A stretch of DNA of 64,000 bases from Eubacterium sp. CAG:274. Lineage in GTDB: Bacteria; Bacillota; Clostridia; Lachnospirales; CAG-274. The stretch is from NCBI GenBank assembly GCA_000432155.1, contig FR888494.1, forward strand, positions 1 through 64,000, written 5' to 3'. The position numbers were made by a program, and so were the translations under genes. Positions within the stretch are counted from its first letter, which is position 1; every line of letters starts with the position of its first letter. Of this stretch, positions 24,426-32,211 are shown in pieces. Below the pieces are notes generated by a model. The model saw only the letters and a list, made by a program, of their open reading frames with translations. It was not told the DNA's origin and did not search any database.

Positions 24426-25277
24426 ATGGAATATGTAACTTTAAATAACGGAGTTAAAATGCCGATTTTAGGCTTTGGAGTTTATCAAATAACAGACCCA
24501 GTAGAATGTGAACAAGCAGTTGTCGATGCTCTTCAGGCTGGCTACAGACTTATTGATACTGCTGCATCTTACGGTAATGAGGAAGCTGTTGGCAGAGGTA
24601 TACGCCGTTCGGGTATTCCTCGTGAAGAAATATTTGTTACAACAAAACTTTGGGTATCCAACACAAATTACAGCGAGGCTAAAATGGGCTTTAGAAAATC
24701 TCTTGACCGATTAGGTCTTGACTATATTGATTTATATTTAATTCATCAATGTATAAATGATTACTATGGAGCATGGAGAGCTATGACAGAACTTTATAAA
24801 ATAGGTGCTGTTAAAGCAATAGGCGTATGCAACTGTTTTGCTGACAGACTTGCAGACCTTATCTGTTTTAATGAAATAGCTCCGGCTGTAAATCAAATCG
24901 AATGTAATATTTTCTATCAAAGAGAAAATGATTTGCAATATATGAAAAAAAGAGGTGTTCAAATGGAGGGCTGGGCACCTTTTGCCGAAGGTCATAATGA
25001 CATTTTTAATAACGAAATACTTAAATCTATTGCCAATAAATATAAGAAAACAGTTCCACAAGTTATTATAAGATGGCAAATTCAAAGAGGTATAGTCACT
25101 ATTCCAAAATCAACTAAAAAAGAAAGAATAGTCGAAAACTTCAATATCTTTGATTTTGAATTATCCAATGAAGATATGGAACTTATATCAACTATTAATA
25201 CTGGCAAAAGCACATTTTTTGATTTAAGAACGCCAGAAATGGTTGAAGCAATAGCAAATTTAAAAAGAAATGTTTAA
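24426..25277 (+). CDS. Aldo/keto reductase, diketogluconate-reductase-like
   Basis: This 283-residue AKR barrel begins EYVTLNNGVKMPILGFGVYQ. The catalytic residues are in LIDTAASYGNE (Asp, Tyr), VTTKLW (Lys) and YLIHQ (His), and the cofactor-binding region IPKSTKKERI near the C-terminus favours NADPH. It belongs to the AKR5-like group that reduces aldehydes, ketones and methylglyoxal-like substrates. It differs clearly from the preceding AKR, so the pair is not a recent duplication. It starts four bases after the preceding stop codon in the same operon. Confidence 0.92.
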   Translation: MEYVTLNNGVKMPILGFGVYQITDPVECEQAVVDALQAGYRLIDTAASYGNEEAVGRGIRRSGIPREEIFVTTKLWVSNTNYSEAKMGFRKSLDRLGLDYIDLYLIHQCINDYYGAWRAMTELYKIGAVKAIGVCNCFADRLADLICFNEIAPAVNQIECNIFYQRENDLQYMKKRGVQMEGWAPFAEGHNDIFNNEILKSIANKYKKTVPQVIIRWQIQRGIVTIPKSTKKERIVENFNIFDFELSNEDMELISTINTGKSTFFDLRTPEMVEAIANLKRNV

Positions 25278-25296
25278 TAACAAGGAGGAAACAAAA

Positions 25297-25851
25297 ATGA
25301 GAAAAAACTTTGGAGCAAAACCTTATCTATATCCACAGCCTGTTATGATTATAGGCACTTATGATGAAAATGGAAAGCCTAATGCTATGAATGCAGCCTG
25401 GGGTGGAATTGTTGGCAGAGAAGAAATCATTATAGATTTATCAACACATAAGACTACTGAAAATATTGTAAAAACTAAAGCTTTTACTGTAAGTATTGCC
25501 AATGTTGAAAATGTTGTTGCTTGCGATTATGTAGGTCTTGAATCTGCCACCAACACACCTGATAAAATGGATAAGGCTGGATTTACAACAACAAAAAGCG
25601 ACTTTGTTAATGCCCCTATTATTAATGAACTCCCTTTAACATTAGAGTGTGAATTAATTAAAGTCATTGACGAAAGTAAATATCTCGGTCGAATTATCAA
25701 TGTAAGTGCCGATGAAAAAATTCTTGGAGATGATGGAGAAATTAGTTTAGATAAGTTCTCACCTATTACATTTGATTCAGTTCATTCAGGATATTACAGC
25801 TTAGGTAATAAGGTTGGTAATGCCTTTAAAGATGGTCTTAAATTAAAATAA
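25297..25851 (+). CDS. Flavin reductase-like split-barrel protein
   Basis: This protein of about 184 residues has the FMN-binding split-barrel fold of the flavin reductase family. Recognisable parts are PVMIIGTYDENGKPNAMNAA, STHKTTENI and ACDYVGLES. It would reduce or bind FMN in the cytoplasm and could pass electrons to a partner. The ATG at 25297 is chosen because AAGGAGG lies directly upstream; an in-frame ATG at 25270 overlaps the preceding gene and has no ribosome binding site. It is the last gene of the cupin operon. Confidence 0.88.
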   Translation: MRKNFGAKPYLYPQPVMIIGTYDENGKPNAMNAAWGGIVGREEIIIDLSTHKTTENIVKTKAFTVSIANVENVVACDYVGLESATNTPDKMDKAGFTTTKSDFVNAPIINELPLTLECELIKVIDESKYLGRIINVSADEKILGDDGEISLDKFSPITFDSVHSGYYSLGNKVGNAFKDGLKLK

Positions 25852-25869
25852 ATTTTTACATTTGTGCTA

Positions 25870-25900
25870 TTGACTTATAGCTAACTCTAAGTTGTATGAT
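25870..25900 (+). promoter_or_regulatory. MerR-type promoter with 19-bp spacer, copy 2
   Basis: TTGACT (25870-25875) and TATGAT (25895-25900) are 19 bp apart, with the inverted repeat CTTATAG-N4-CTCTAAG across the spacer. It precedes the iron alcohol dehydrogenase gene and matches the copies at 18895 and 28781. Confidence 0.75.
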
Positions 25901-25947
25901 TATATTGAAAAGCAATTATACTGTTAAATTTAAGGAGGTTAATTATA

Positions 25948-27105
25948 ATGAAAGATTTTATTTTTAGTTATCCAACAAAAGTTTATTTTGGAAAGGGAGC
26001 TTGTAAAAAAGCATTAGATACTGAACTTAAAAATGTTGGACAGAATATTATGCTTGCCTATGGTGGTGGCTCAATAAAGAAAAACGGCATATACGATGAA
26101 ATTATGACTTTGCTTTCATTAGCAAACAAAAAAGTAGTTGAATTTTCCGGCATAATGTCAAATCCTACTTATAAAAAAGTACAGGAAGGTGCAAAAATAG
26201 CAAAGGAAAACAATGTTGACTTTATACTTGCTGTTGGTGGTGGCTCTGTTATTGATTGTTGCAAGGTAGTAGCTGCACAAGCCGTAACTGACGAAGATAT
26301 ATGGACTATGATTTTTGAAAAGAAAACATTACCTAGCAATATGCTTAAAATGGGTGCTGTAGTTACTGCATCAGGTACTGGAGCAGAAATGAATGCAGGT
26401 GCAGTTATTACAAACGAAGAAAAGAAAATCAAAGCTGGTATTTTCGCTGCCCATGCTGATTTCGCAGTTCTTGACCCTTATTATACATTGTCTGTACCAT
26501 TTAAGCAGGTTGTATCTGGTGCTTTCGATACATTAAGCCATTGTATGGAAACATATTTTGGTACACCATCTGAGACATTTATTTCAGATGAAATTAATGA
26601 AGCTGTTATGAGAAATATTATTTACAATATTAGACAGCTTATTAAAAACCATGATGATATTGATGCCAGAAGTGAATTAATGTGGGATTCTGCTATGGCA
26701 GAAAACAGTATTTTGAAACTTGGTAAAGTAACAGACTTTCAGGCTCATCAGATAGAACATCAGCTTGGTGCATATACAGACTGTAATCATGGTCAGGGCT
26801 TAGCTGTCATTCACCCTATTCTCTACAGTCACATTTATTCTGAAAATATTGACAAATTTGCTCGTTTTGCAAAGGCTGTATGGAATGTAAATGATGATAT
26901 GCCTAATGTTGAAATTGCTGTAAAAGGCATTAACAAACTTACTGAATTTATAAAGGAAATTGCACTTCCTACAACATTCAGAGAAATGGGAATAAACAGC
27001 ACTGCTTGTTTCAGAGATGTTGCTAATAGTACAAATATTACTGCTGGTTGTTGTAAAAAACTTACCGCTGATGAAATTTATGAAATTTTAATGGAATGTT
27101 ACTAA
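25948..27105 (+). CDS. Iron-containing alcohol dehydrogenase
   Basis: This 385-residue cytoplasmic group III alcohol dehydrogenase is of the butanol dehydrogenase/YqhD type. The cofactor loop is AVGGGSVIDCCK. The metal ligands are an Asp in SGAFDTLSH, the His of that same motif, and two His residues in HQIEHQLG and CNHGQGLAVIHP. Enzymes of this group reduce aldehydes to alcohols with NAD(P)H and often protect against reactive aldehydes. It is the first gene of an operon with an FMN reductase and a secreted CMD protein. The AdhR-like promoter upstream supports an aldehyde-response role. Confidence 0.93.
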   Translation: MKDFIFSYPTKVYFGKGACKKALDTELKNVGQNIMLAYGGGSIKKNGIYDEIMTLLSLANKKVVEFSGIMSNPTYKKVQEGAKIAKENNVDFILAVGGGSVIDCCKVVAAQAVTDEDIWTMIFEKKTLPSNMLKMGAVVTASGTGAEMNAGAVITNEEKKIKAGIFAAHADFAVLDPYYTLSVPFKQVVSGAFDTLSHCMETYFGTPSETFISDEINEAVMRNIIYNIRQLIKNHDDIDARSELMWDSAMAENSILKLGKVTDFQAHQIEHQLGAYTDCNHGQGLAVIHPILYSHIYSENIDKFARFAKAVWNVNDDMPNVEIAVKGINKLTEFIKEIALPTTFREMGINSTACFRDVANSTNITAGCCKKLTADEIYEILMECY

Positions 27106-27132
27106 TAACATTATAATTTGGGAGGTTAAAAA

Positions 27133-27768
27133 ATGAAAGTAGCTCTTGTAAATGGCTCTCCTCATAAAAATGGCTGTACTTATACTGCCCTAACTGAAGT
27201 AGCCAAAACATTAAACGAAGAAGGAATTGATACTGAAATATTCTGGATAGGTAACAAACCTGTTGGTGGTTGTATAGCCTGTAAAAGCTGTATAAAAACT
27301 GGAAATTGTGTGTTTGACGATAGTGTAAACGAATTTAGAAAAATTGCTCAACAATGTGACGGCTTTATATTCGGTACACCTGTTCACTATGGTGCTGCCA
27401 GTGGAAATATGACAGCTTTTATGGATAGATTGTTCTATTCTGACCTCTGTGGCAGAAATAATGAAACTTTTTATATGAAACCAGCTGCCTGTGTAATATC
27501 TGCAAGACGAGCCGGCACAACAGCAACATTCGACCAGATAAATAAGTACTTTACAATACAAGAAATGCCAATCGTTTCTTCTCGTTACTGGAATATGGTA
27601 CATGGGGCTAAGGCCGAAGAAGTAGTCGAAGATAAAGAAGGACTTCACACAATGAGAGTTCTGGGAAGAAATATGGCTTTTATGCTTAAATGCAAAGAAG
27701 TAGCTTTAAAAAACGGTATTGAAATGCCAAAAAGAGAAACTCCAGTATTTACTAACTTTATAAGATAA
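27133..27768 (+). CDS. NADPH-dependent FMN reductase with cysteine cluster
   Basis: This 211-residue flavodoxin-fold protein begins VNGSPHKNGCTYTALTEVAK. A compact cysteine motif GGCIACKSCIKTGNC (about residues 49-63) resembles the cluster region of iron-sulfur flavoproteins. It may hold an iron-sulfur cluster or be redox-active. The rest, including SARRAGTTATFDQINKYF, matches the paralogue at 9719, which has lost the cysteine segment. It lies 27 bp behind the iron alcohol dehydrogenase and 15 bp before a secreted CMD protein, so it should share their induction. Confidence 0.88.
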   Translation: MKVALVNGSPHKNGCTYTALTEVAKTLNEEGIDTEIFWIGNKPVGGCIACKSCIKTGNCVFDDSVNEFRKIAQQCDGFIFGTPVHYGAASGNMTAFMDRLFYSDLCGRNNETFYMKPAACVISARRAGTTATFDQINKYFTIQEMPIVSSRYWNMVHGAKAEEVVEDKEGLHTMRVLGRNMAFMLKCKEVALKNGIEMPKRETPVFTNFIR

Positions 27769-27783
27769 TAGGAGGTGTATATT

Positions 27784-28686
27784 ATGAAAAAATCTATTTG
27801 TATTTTATTATCTGCGTTTTTAACTTTATCTGCACTACCTTTAAATACATTTGCAAATGATAAGATAATTGCCAACGAATATAAAAATGGCACAAATTAT
27901 GTAACAGTTGAAAAGAGTGTGGAAGAAAATATGTCAGACAGGGAAAAAGCAGCAGTTGAAAAATTCAATGAACTTTACAAAAATGGCAAAATACCAGAAA
28001 ATATTGCAGAATCCGAATTATATGATATAGTCAATAATTTGGTTTATGGAGAGTTGTATCAACAGGGTCAACTTACTGACAAAGACAGGGAAATGATTTC
28101 ATTGGCAGCTCTTACAACATTAGGAACTACTACTATTTTAAAAACCCATGTTTATTCAGCATTAAATGCCGGTCTTACACCTGTTGAAATTACAGAAACT
28201 GTTTACCATTGTACACCTTATGTTGGTGCAGCTAAATCTCTTGAAGCAATTAATGTTGTAAACGATGTTTTCAAAGAAAAAGGTATAAAAATTCCAGAAA
28301 GTCAGGCTACTGTAACAGAAGAAAGTCGTTTTGATGATGGTAGTTCTGCTCAGACTAAATTGTTTGGCAACTTAGGTGACACTAAACCAGCTGATGGCGA
28401 AGTAAGACTTGGCAGAAGTTTCTTACCTGATTATTGTTTTGGTGATTTCTACACAAGAAAAGGCTTAACTCTTGAACAGCACGAACTTTTAACTTGGGTT
28501 TGTATTGCAACTCTTGGAGGTGCTGAATCTCAACTTACAGGTCATACCAACGGTAATAAAAATGTTGGCAAATCTAAAGATTATATGCTTGAAGTTTTGA
28601 CTGATATTATGCCATATATAGGCTATCCAAGAACATTAAATGCTCTTAATATTATAAACACTGTTTATGACGACAGCAATAAATAA
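27784..28686 (+). CDS. Secreted carboxymuconolactone-decarboxylase-family protein, copy 1
   Basis: This exported protein of about 300 residues has a signal peptide (SAFLTLSALPLNTFAN) and two CMD/AhpD-like helical domains (about 55-165 and 190-298). The first contains HVYSALNAGLTPVEITETVY, the second DFYTRKGLTLEQHELLTWVC and a region with GHTNGNKNVG. The classical AhpD CxxC pair is absent, so peroxidase activity of that kind is unlikely. The start at 27784 follows AGGAGG closely. The role in the cell wall space is unknown. B. subtilis also has a CMD-like gene (yraC) in its AdhR neighbourhood, a parallel recalled rather than shown. Confidence 0.85.
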   Translation: MKKSICILLSAFLTLSALPLNTFANDKIIANEYKNGTNYVTVEKSVEENMSDREKAAVEKFNELYKNGKIPENIAESELYDIVNNLVYGELYQQGQLTDKDREMISLAALTTLGTTTILKTHVYSALNAGLTPVEITETVYHCTPYVGAAKSLEAINVVNDVFKEKGIKIPESQATVTEESRFDDGSSAQTKLFGNLGDTKPADGEVRLGRSFLPDYCFGDFYTRKGLTLEQHELLTWVCIATLGGAESQLTGHTNGNKNVGKSKDYMLEVLTDIMPYIGYPRTLNALNIINTVYDDSNK

Positions 28687-28780
28687 TCTCAATTATTTAT
28701 TCAAATTATATAAAAGCGAATTTATAGATTTATTATTGTTACATTTTTTATTGTTTTAAAAAAATTCACAAATTTTACTG

Positions 28781-28811
28781 TTGACTTATAGCTAACTCCA
28801 AGTTGTATCAT
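28781..28811 (+). promoter_or_regulatory. MerR-type promoter with 19-bp spacer, copy 3
   Basis: TTGACT (28781-28786) and TATCAT (28806-28811) are 19 bp apart, with CTTATAG-N4-CTCCAAG in the spacer. It is nearly identical to the copy at 25870 and drives the second secreted CMD gene. Confidence 0.75.
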
Positions 28812-28856
28812 TATATTAAGAAGAAATTATAGTAATTATTAACGAGGATGTAATCT

Positions 28857-29758
28857 ATGAAAAAACGCTCTGCATTACATTATCTATGTTATTATTAATT
28901 ACATCTATGCCCTTTTCCACTTTTGCAAAGGACATAGTTAAGTCAACAGCAACAAAAAATGGTACAAATTACGAAACAATTCAAAAAGAGGAGGACAATA
29001 ATATGTCAGAAAGAGAAAAATTAGCAGTTGAAAAATTTAATAAACTTTACAAAGATAGTAAAATTCCAGAAAATATTGCCAATTCAGATTTATACAACAT
29101 TGTAAATAACCTTGTATATGGCGAAATTTATCAGCAGGGTCAGCTTACTGATAAAGACAGAGAGTTAATATCTCTTGTAGCACTTACAACTTTAGGAACA
29201 AACACACTTTTAAAAACTCATGTTTATTCAGCATTAAATGCTGGTTTAACACCTGTAGAAATTACAGAAGCTGTATACCATTGTACTCCTTATGTTGGTG
29301 CAGCTAAAGCTTTTGAATCTGTAAATGTAATCAATGAAGTATTTAAGGAAAAAGGACTTGCTATACCAACTGGTCAAGGTACTGTAACCGAAGAAAATCG
29401 TTGGGATAAAGGTAGAGAGGCACAGACTGATATTTTTGGAGCTTTAAACTTCAATAAGCCAGCTAAAGATGAAGTAAGATTTGGTGGAAGTTATTTACCT
29501 GATTACTGCTTTGGCGATTTCTATACAAGAAACGGTCTTACTCTTGAACAACACGAACTTTTGACTTTTGTTTGTATTGCAACCTTAGGTGGCTGTGAAT
29601 CACAACTTACCGCTCACACTAATGGCAACAAAAATTTAGGCAAAACAAAGGATTATATGCTTGAAGTAATAACTGTTTGTATGCCATACATAGGCTACCC
29701 AAGAACATTGAACGCAGTTGCAGTAATAAATTCTGTTTACGAAACAGAAAATAATTAA
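28857..29758 (+). CDS. Secreted CMD-family protein, copy 2, frameshift in signal peptide
   Basis: This is a close paralogue of the preceding gene, with two CMD domains and the same landmarks HVYSALNAGLTPVEITEAVY and GLTLEQHELLTFVC. The natural start is the ATG at 28857, nine bases behind GAGG. The six-A run at 28860-28865 puts it out of frame with the rest. A seventh A would give MKKTLCITLSMLLLITSMPF, a perfect signal peptide. As written, translation could only begin at the ATG at 28886, which has no ribosome binding site and lacks the positive N-region. It is either a sequencing error, a phase-variable tract or a dead copy. Its promoter is intact. Confidence 0.8.
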
Positions 29759-29765
29759 TCTAGTT

Positions 29766-29851
29766 TAAAATGGAAACTTTTGTATACTTATAAATACTTA
29801 TCATAAAACATCTTTCCCTTTATAATAAAAGTATACATTGTTTCCATTTTA
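29766..29851. promoter_or_regulatory. Promoter enclosed by an interrupted inverted repeat
   Basis: TAAAATGGAAAC (29766-29777) and GTATACTT (29782-29789) are repeated in reverse as AAGTATAC (29829-29836) and GTTTCCATTTTA (29840-29851). Between the arms lie TTATCA (29798-29803) and TATAAT (29821-29826), 17 bp apart. The arms could be operators flanking the promoter of the exported flavodoxin operon, or a large hairpin. No T-run follows, so it is not a simple terminator. Confidence 0.55.
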
Positions 29852-29869
29852 TATAAAGGGAGGAATTTT

Positions 29870-30832
29870 ATGAGAAAATTTATATCTATTCTATTATCTT
29901 TACTTTTAATTCTTAATACACTAACTACTGTATTTGCTGTTGGCACAGCAATTACATTACAAGTAGATAGTAATACTATTAACATTGGTAGCCGTAGCGT
30001 TACTATTGATACCGCCCCCGTTATTATTGACGGCAGAACACTAATACCTGTCAGAGGTGTAAGTGAGGCTATGGGTGGAAATGTAAATTGGAACAATGAT
30101 ACAAAAACCGTTACTATCACTCTTGGTTCAAACAAAGTTGAAATGACTATAGACAGTAAAACAGCCTATTTCAATAATAAAGCACAAACTCTTGATGTTG
30201 CTCCTGTTGTTTTAAACGGCAGAACAATGTTACCAGCTAGATTCATTGCTGAAAGTTTTGGCTTTGATGTAAATTGGGATAATGATACAAAGACTATTTC
30301 TATTACACCCAGGCAGGAAACTACTACAGAGATTACTACAGTAGAAGAAAGCACAGAAACAACAACTGTTGAAAAAACTGAATCGGACAGCAAATCTCTT
30401 GTAGTGTATTTTTCAAAAACTGGCACAACAGAAAAAATTGCCAATGAAATAAAGGATATTACAGGTAGTGATATTGTAAAAATTGAAACTGTAACTCCAT
30501 ATCCTGAAGATTACAACGAAACAGTTGAAATTGCTCAGAAAGAAAAAACTGAAAAAGCAAGACCTGAAATTAAGACAACTGTTGATAACTTAGACGAATA
30601 CGATACCATTTACATTGGCTATCCTATTTGGTGGGGTACAATGCCTATGGCAATGTTTACTTTCATTGAAAATAACAATTTAGAAGGAAAAACAATAATT
30701 CCATTTTCAACTCATAAAGGTTCTGGATTAGGTTCAAGTGTAAGTGATTTAAAAACTGCCCTCCCTAATTCAACAATAAAAGACGGTTTGGCTTGTAATT
30801 CATCAACAACAACTACACAAATTAGGAACTGA
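29870..30832 (+). CDS. Secreted copper-amine-oxidase-N/flavodoxin fusion protein
   Basis: This 320-residue exported protein has a signal peptide, a copper-amine-oxidase-N-like domain (about 35-145, with LIPVRGVSEAMGGNVNW and MLPARFIAESFGFDVNW), a Thr/Glu-rich linker and a flavodoxin domain (about 175-320). The flavodoxin shows the FMN phosphate loop YFSKTGTTEKIA and the second loop GYPIWWGTMPMA. A flavodoxin outside the cytoplasm is unusual. The protein ends at a TGA; reading through would add IENSEK before the next stop, and a Trp in place of the stop would complete the final helix, so the C-terminus may be slightly truncated. It heads an operon with a lipoprotein flavodoxin and a DUF4405 protein. 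Confidence 0.82.
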   Translation: MRKFISILLSLLLILNTLTTVFAVGTAITLQVDSNTINIGSRSVTIDTAPVIIDGRTLIPVRGVSEAMGGNVNWNNDTKTVTITLGSNKVEMTIDSKTAYFNNKAQTLDVAPVVLNGRTMLPARFIAESFGFDVNWDNDTKTISITPRQETTTEITTVEESTETTTVEKTESDSKSLVVYFSKTGTTEKIANEIKDITGSDIVKIETVTPYPEDYNETVEIAQKEKTEKARPEIKTTVDNLDEYDTIYIGYPIWWGTMPMAMFTFIENNNLEGKTIIPFSTHKGSGLGSSVSDLKTALPNSTIKDGLACNSSTTTTQIRN

Positions 30833-30864
30833 ATTGAAAACTCTGAAAAGTGAGGTGTAATTAT

Positions 30865-31542
30865 ATGCAAAGATTATTAATTTTACTTGTTTTAGGTACA
30901 ATAGCATTCACTTTAAACGGCTGTGGTAGCTCAAATATTACTTCTACTTCCGAAACATCAACTGAATCAACTACTATTGAACATACAGAAAATACTGAAA
31001 GCACACCAAACAATAAAGTTTTAACAGTATATTTCTCTTGGTCATCAAATGTTGAAAATAACAATGTTGACGGTATTTCTTCAGCCAGTATAGTAAACGG
31101 TAATTACCACCTTGTAGCAGATTATGTACAAAAGGCTACAAACAGCGATGTGTTCGAAATAAAGACACAGGAAAGCTATCCTGTAGACTACAACGAAACT
31201 GTTAATATAGCATCTAACGAAAAGAAAGAAAACAAAAGACCAGTTGTCACAAACCATATTGATAATATAGACAACTACGACACAGTTGTTTTGGTTTATC
31301 CAAACTGGTGGGGAACATACCCTATGGCTGTAGCATCATTCTTGGAAGAATATGATTTTACAAACAAAACTATACTTCCTATTTGCACTAACGAAGGCAG
31401 TGGTATGGGTACAAGTGAAAAAGACTTGTCTGCCCTCTTACCTAACGCACAGGTAAAAGAAGGTTTAGCTATACGTGGTGGTAGTGTAGAAAATTCAGAA
31501 AACGAAATTACACAGTGGTTGAAAGACAATGGTGTAATGTAA
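30865..31542 (+). CDS. Lipoprotein flavodoxin
   Basis: This protein of about 225 residues has a lipoprotein signal (lipobox LNGC) and a Ser/Thr/Glu-rich tether, followed by a flavodoxin domain. FMN-binding regions are VYFSWSSN, where the usual phosphate-loop residues are partly replaced and an insert follows, and VYPNWWGTYPMAVASFLEEY. The C-terminal helix ITQWLKDNGV is complete, in contrast to the preceding paralogue. It is predicted to sit on the outer face of the membrane. The ATG at 30865 has GAGGTG upstream; the GTG at 30850 lies in that ribosome binding site. It probably works together with its flavodoxin neighbour and the downstream membrane protein. Confidence 0.85.
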   Translation: MQRLLILLVLGTIAFTLNGCGSSNITSTSETSTESTTIEHTENTESTPNNKVLTVYFSWSSNVENNNVDGISSASIVNGNYHLVADYVQKATNSDVFEIKTQESYPVDYNETVNIASNEKKENKRPVVTNHIDNIDNYDTVVLVYPNWWGTYPMAVASFLEEYDFTNKTILPICTNEGSGMGTSEKDLSALLPNAQVKEGLAIRGGSVENSENEITQWLKDNGVM

Positions 31543-31547
31543 GATTT

Positions 31548-32195
31548 ATGAATATAAAAATTGTAAGAAACATAATTAATATTGCTATGCCAATTATGAT
31601 GATTACCCTTATGGCATATCAACTAATTGGCAAAGCATACCACGAATATGCCGGAACTGCTCTATTTATCATTTTTATCATTCACAATATATTAAACATA
31701 AAATGGTACAGCAAATTATTTAAAGGAAGTTATACACCATACAGAATTTTAAGTACCATAATAAATATATTGCTTTTAATAACAATGATTTTACTTATGA
31801 TAAGTGGTATTATTATGTCTGAATATACATTTTCATTCCTTAATATAAACTCTGGAATGGCTATTAGCAGACTTATACACTTGTCAGCTTCTCATTTAGG
31901 ATTTATACTGGTGTCTATACATATGGGTATGCACCTTGGCATATTTTTACCAAAAAACACAAACCACATAATAAAATTAATTTTTATATTAATTACTATT
32001 TATGGTGCATATGCCCTGTATTCCAGAAAAATACTTTCCTATGTTTTCCTCACTAAAAAATTTATGTTTGTGAATTTTAATGAAAATATATTCAAGTTTG
32101 TTATAGACTACACTTCTATAATGATATTGTTTACAATCATAGGATATATAATTTCTATTTTAATAAAGAAACATATAAAAAAGTTCTCAAATTAA
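31548..32195 (+). CDS. DUF4405 membrane protein, cytochrome b561-like
   Basis: This integral membrane protein of about 215 residues has five or six helices. Conserved histidines lie in membrane segments: one in IIFIIHNILNIKWY, others in IHLSASHLGF and SIHMGMHLG. This arrangement is typical of DUF4405 proteins and recalls haem-binding b-type cytochromes, so electron transfer across the membrane to the exported flavodoxins is a reasonable hypothesis. The ATG at 31548 lies five bases after the flavodoxin stop codon and has a weak ribosome binding site, suggesting coupling. The stop codon sits in the loop of the terminator. Confidence 0.78.
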   Translation: MNIKIVRNIINIAMPIMMITLMAYQLIGKAYHEYAGTALFIIFIIHNILNIKWYSKLFKGSYTPYRILSTIINILLLITMILLMISGIIMSEYTFSFLNINSGMAISRLIHLSASHLGFILVSIHMGMHLGIFLPKNTNHIIKLIFILITIYGAYALYSRKILSYVFLTKKFMFVNFNENIFKFVIDYTSIMILFTIIGYIISILIKKHIKKFSN

Positions 32196-32208
32196 TGAGA
32201 ACTTTTTT
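32177..32208. terminator. Bidirectional terminator
   Basis: AAAAAAGTTCTCA (32177-32189) pairs perfectly with TGAGAACTTTTTT (32196-32208) over a 6-nt loop. It ends the DUF4405 operon and the converging ABC-F gene. Confidence 0.9.
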
Positions 32209-32211
32209 GCT

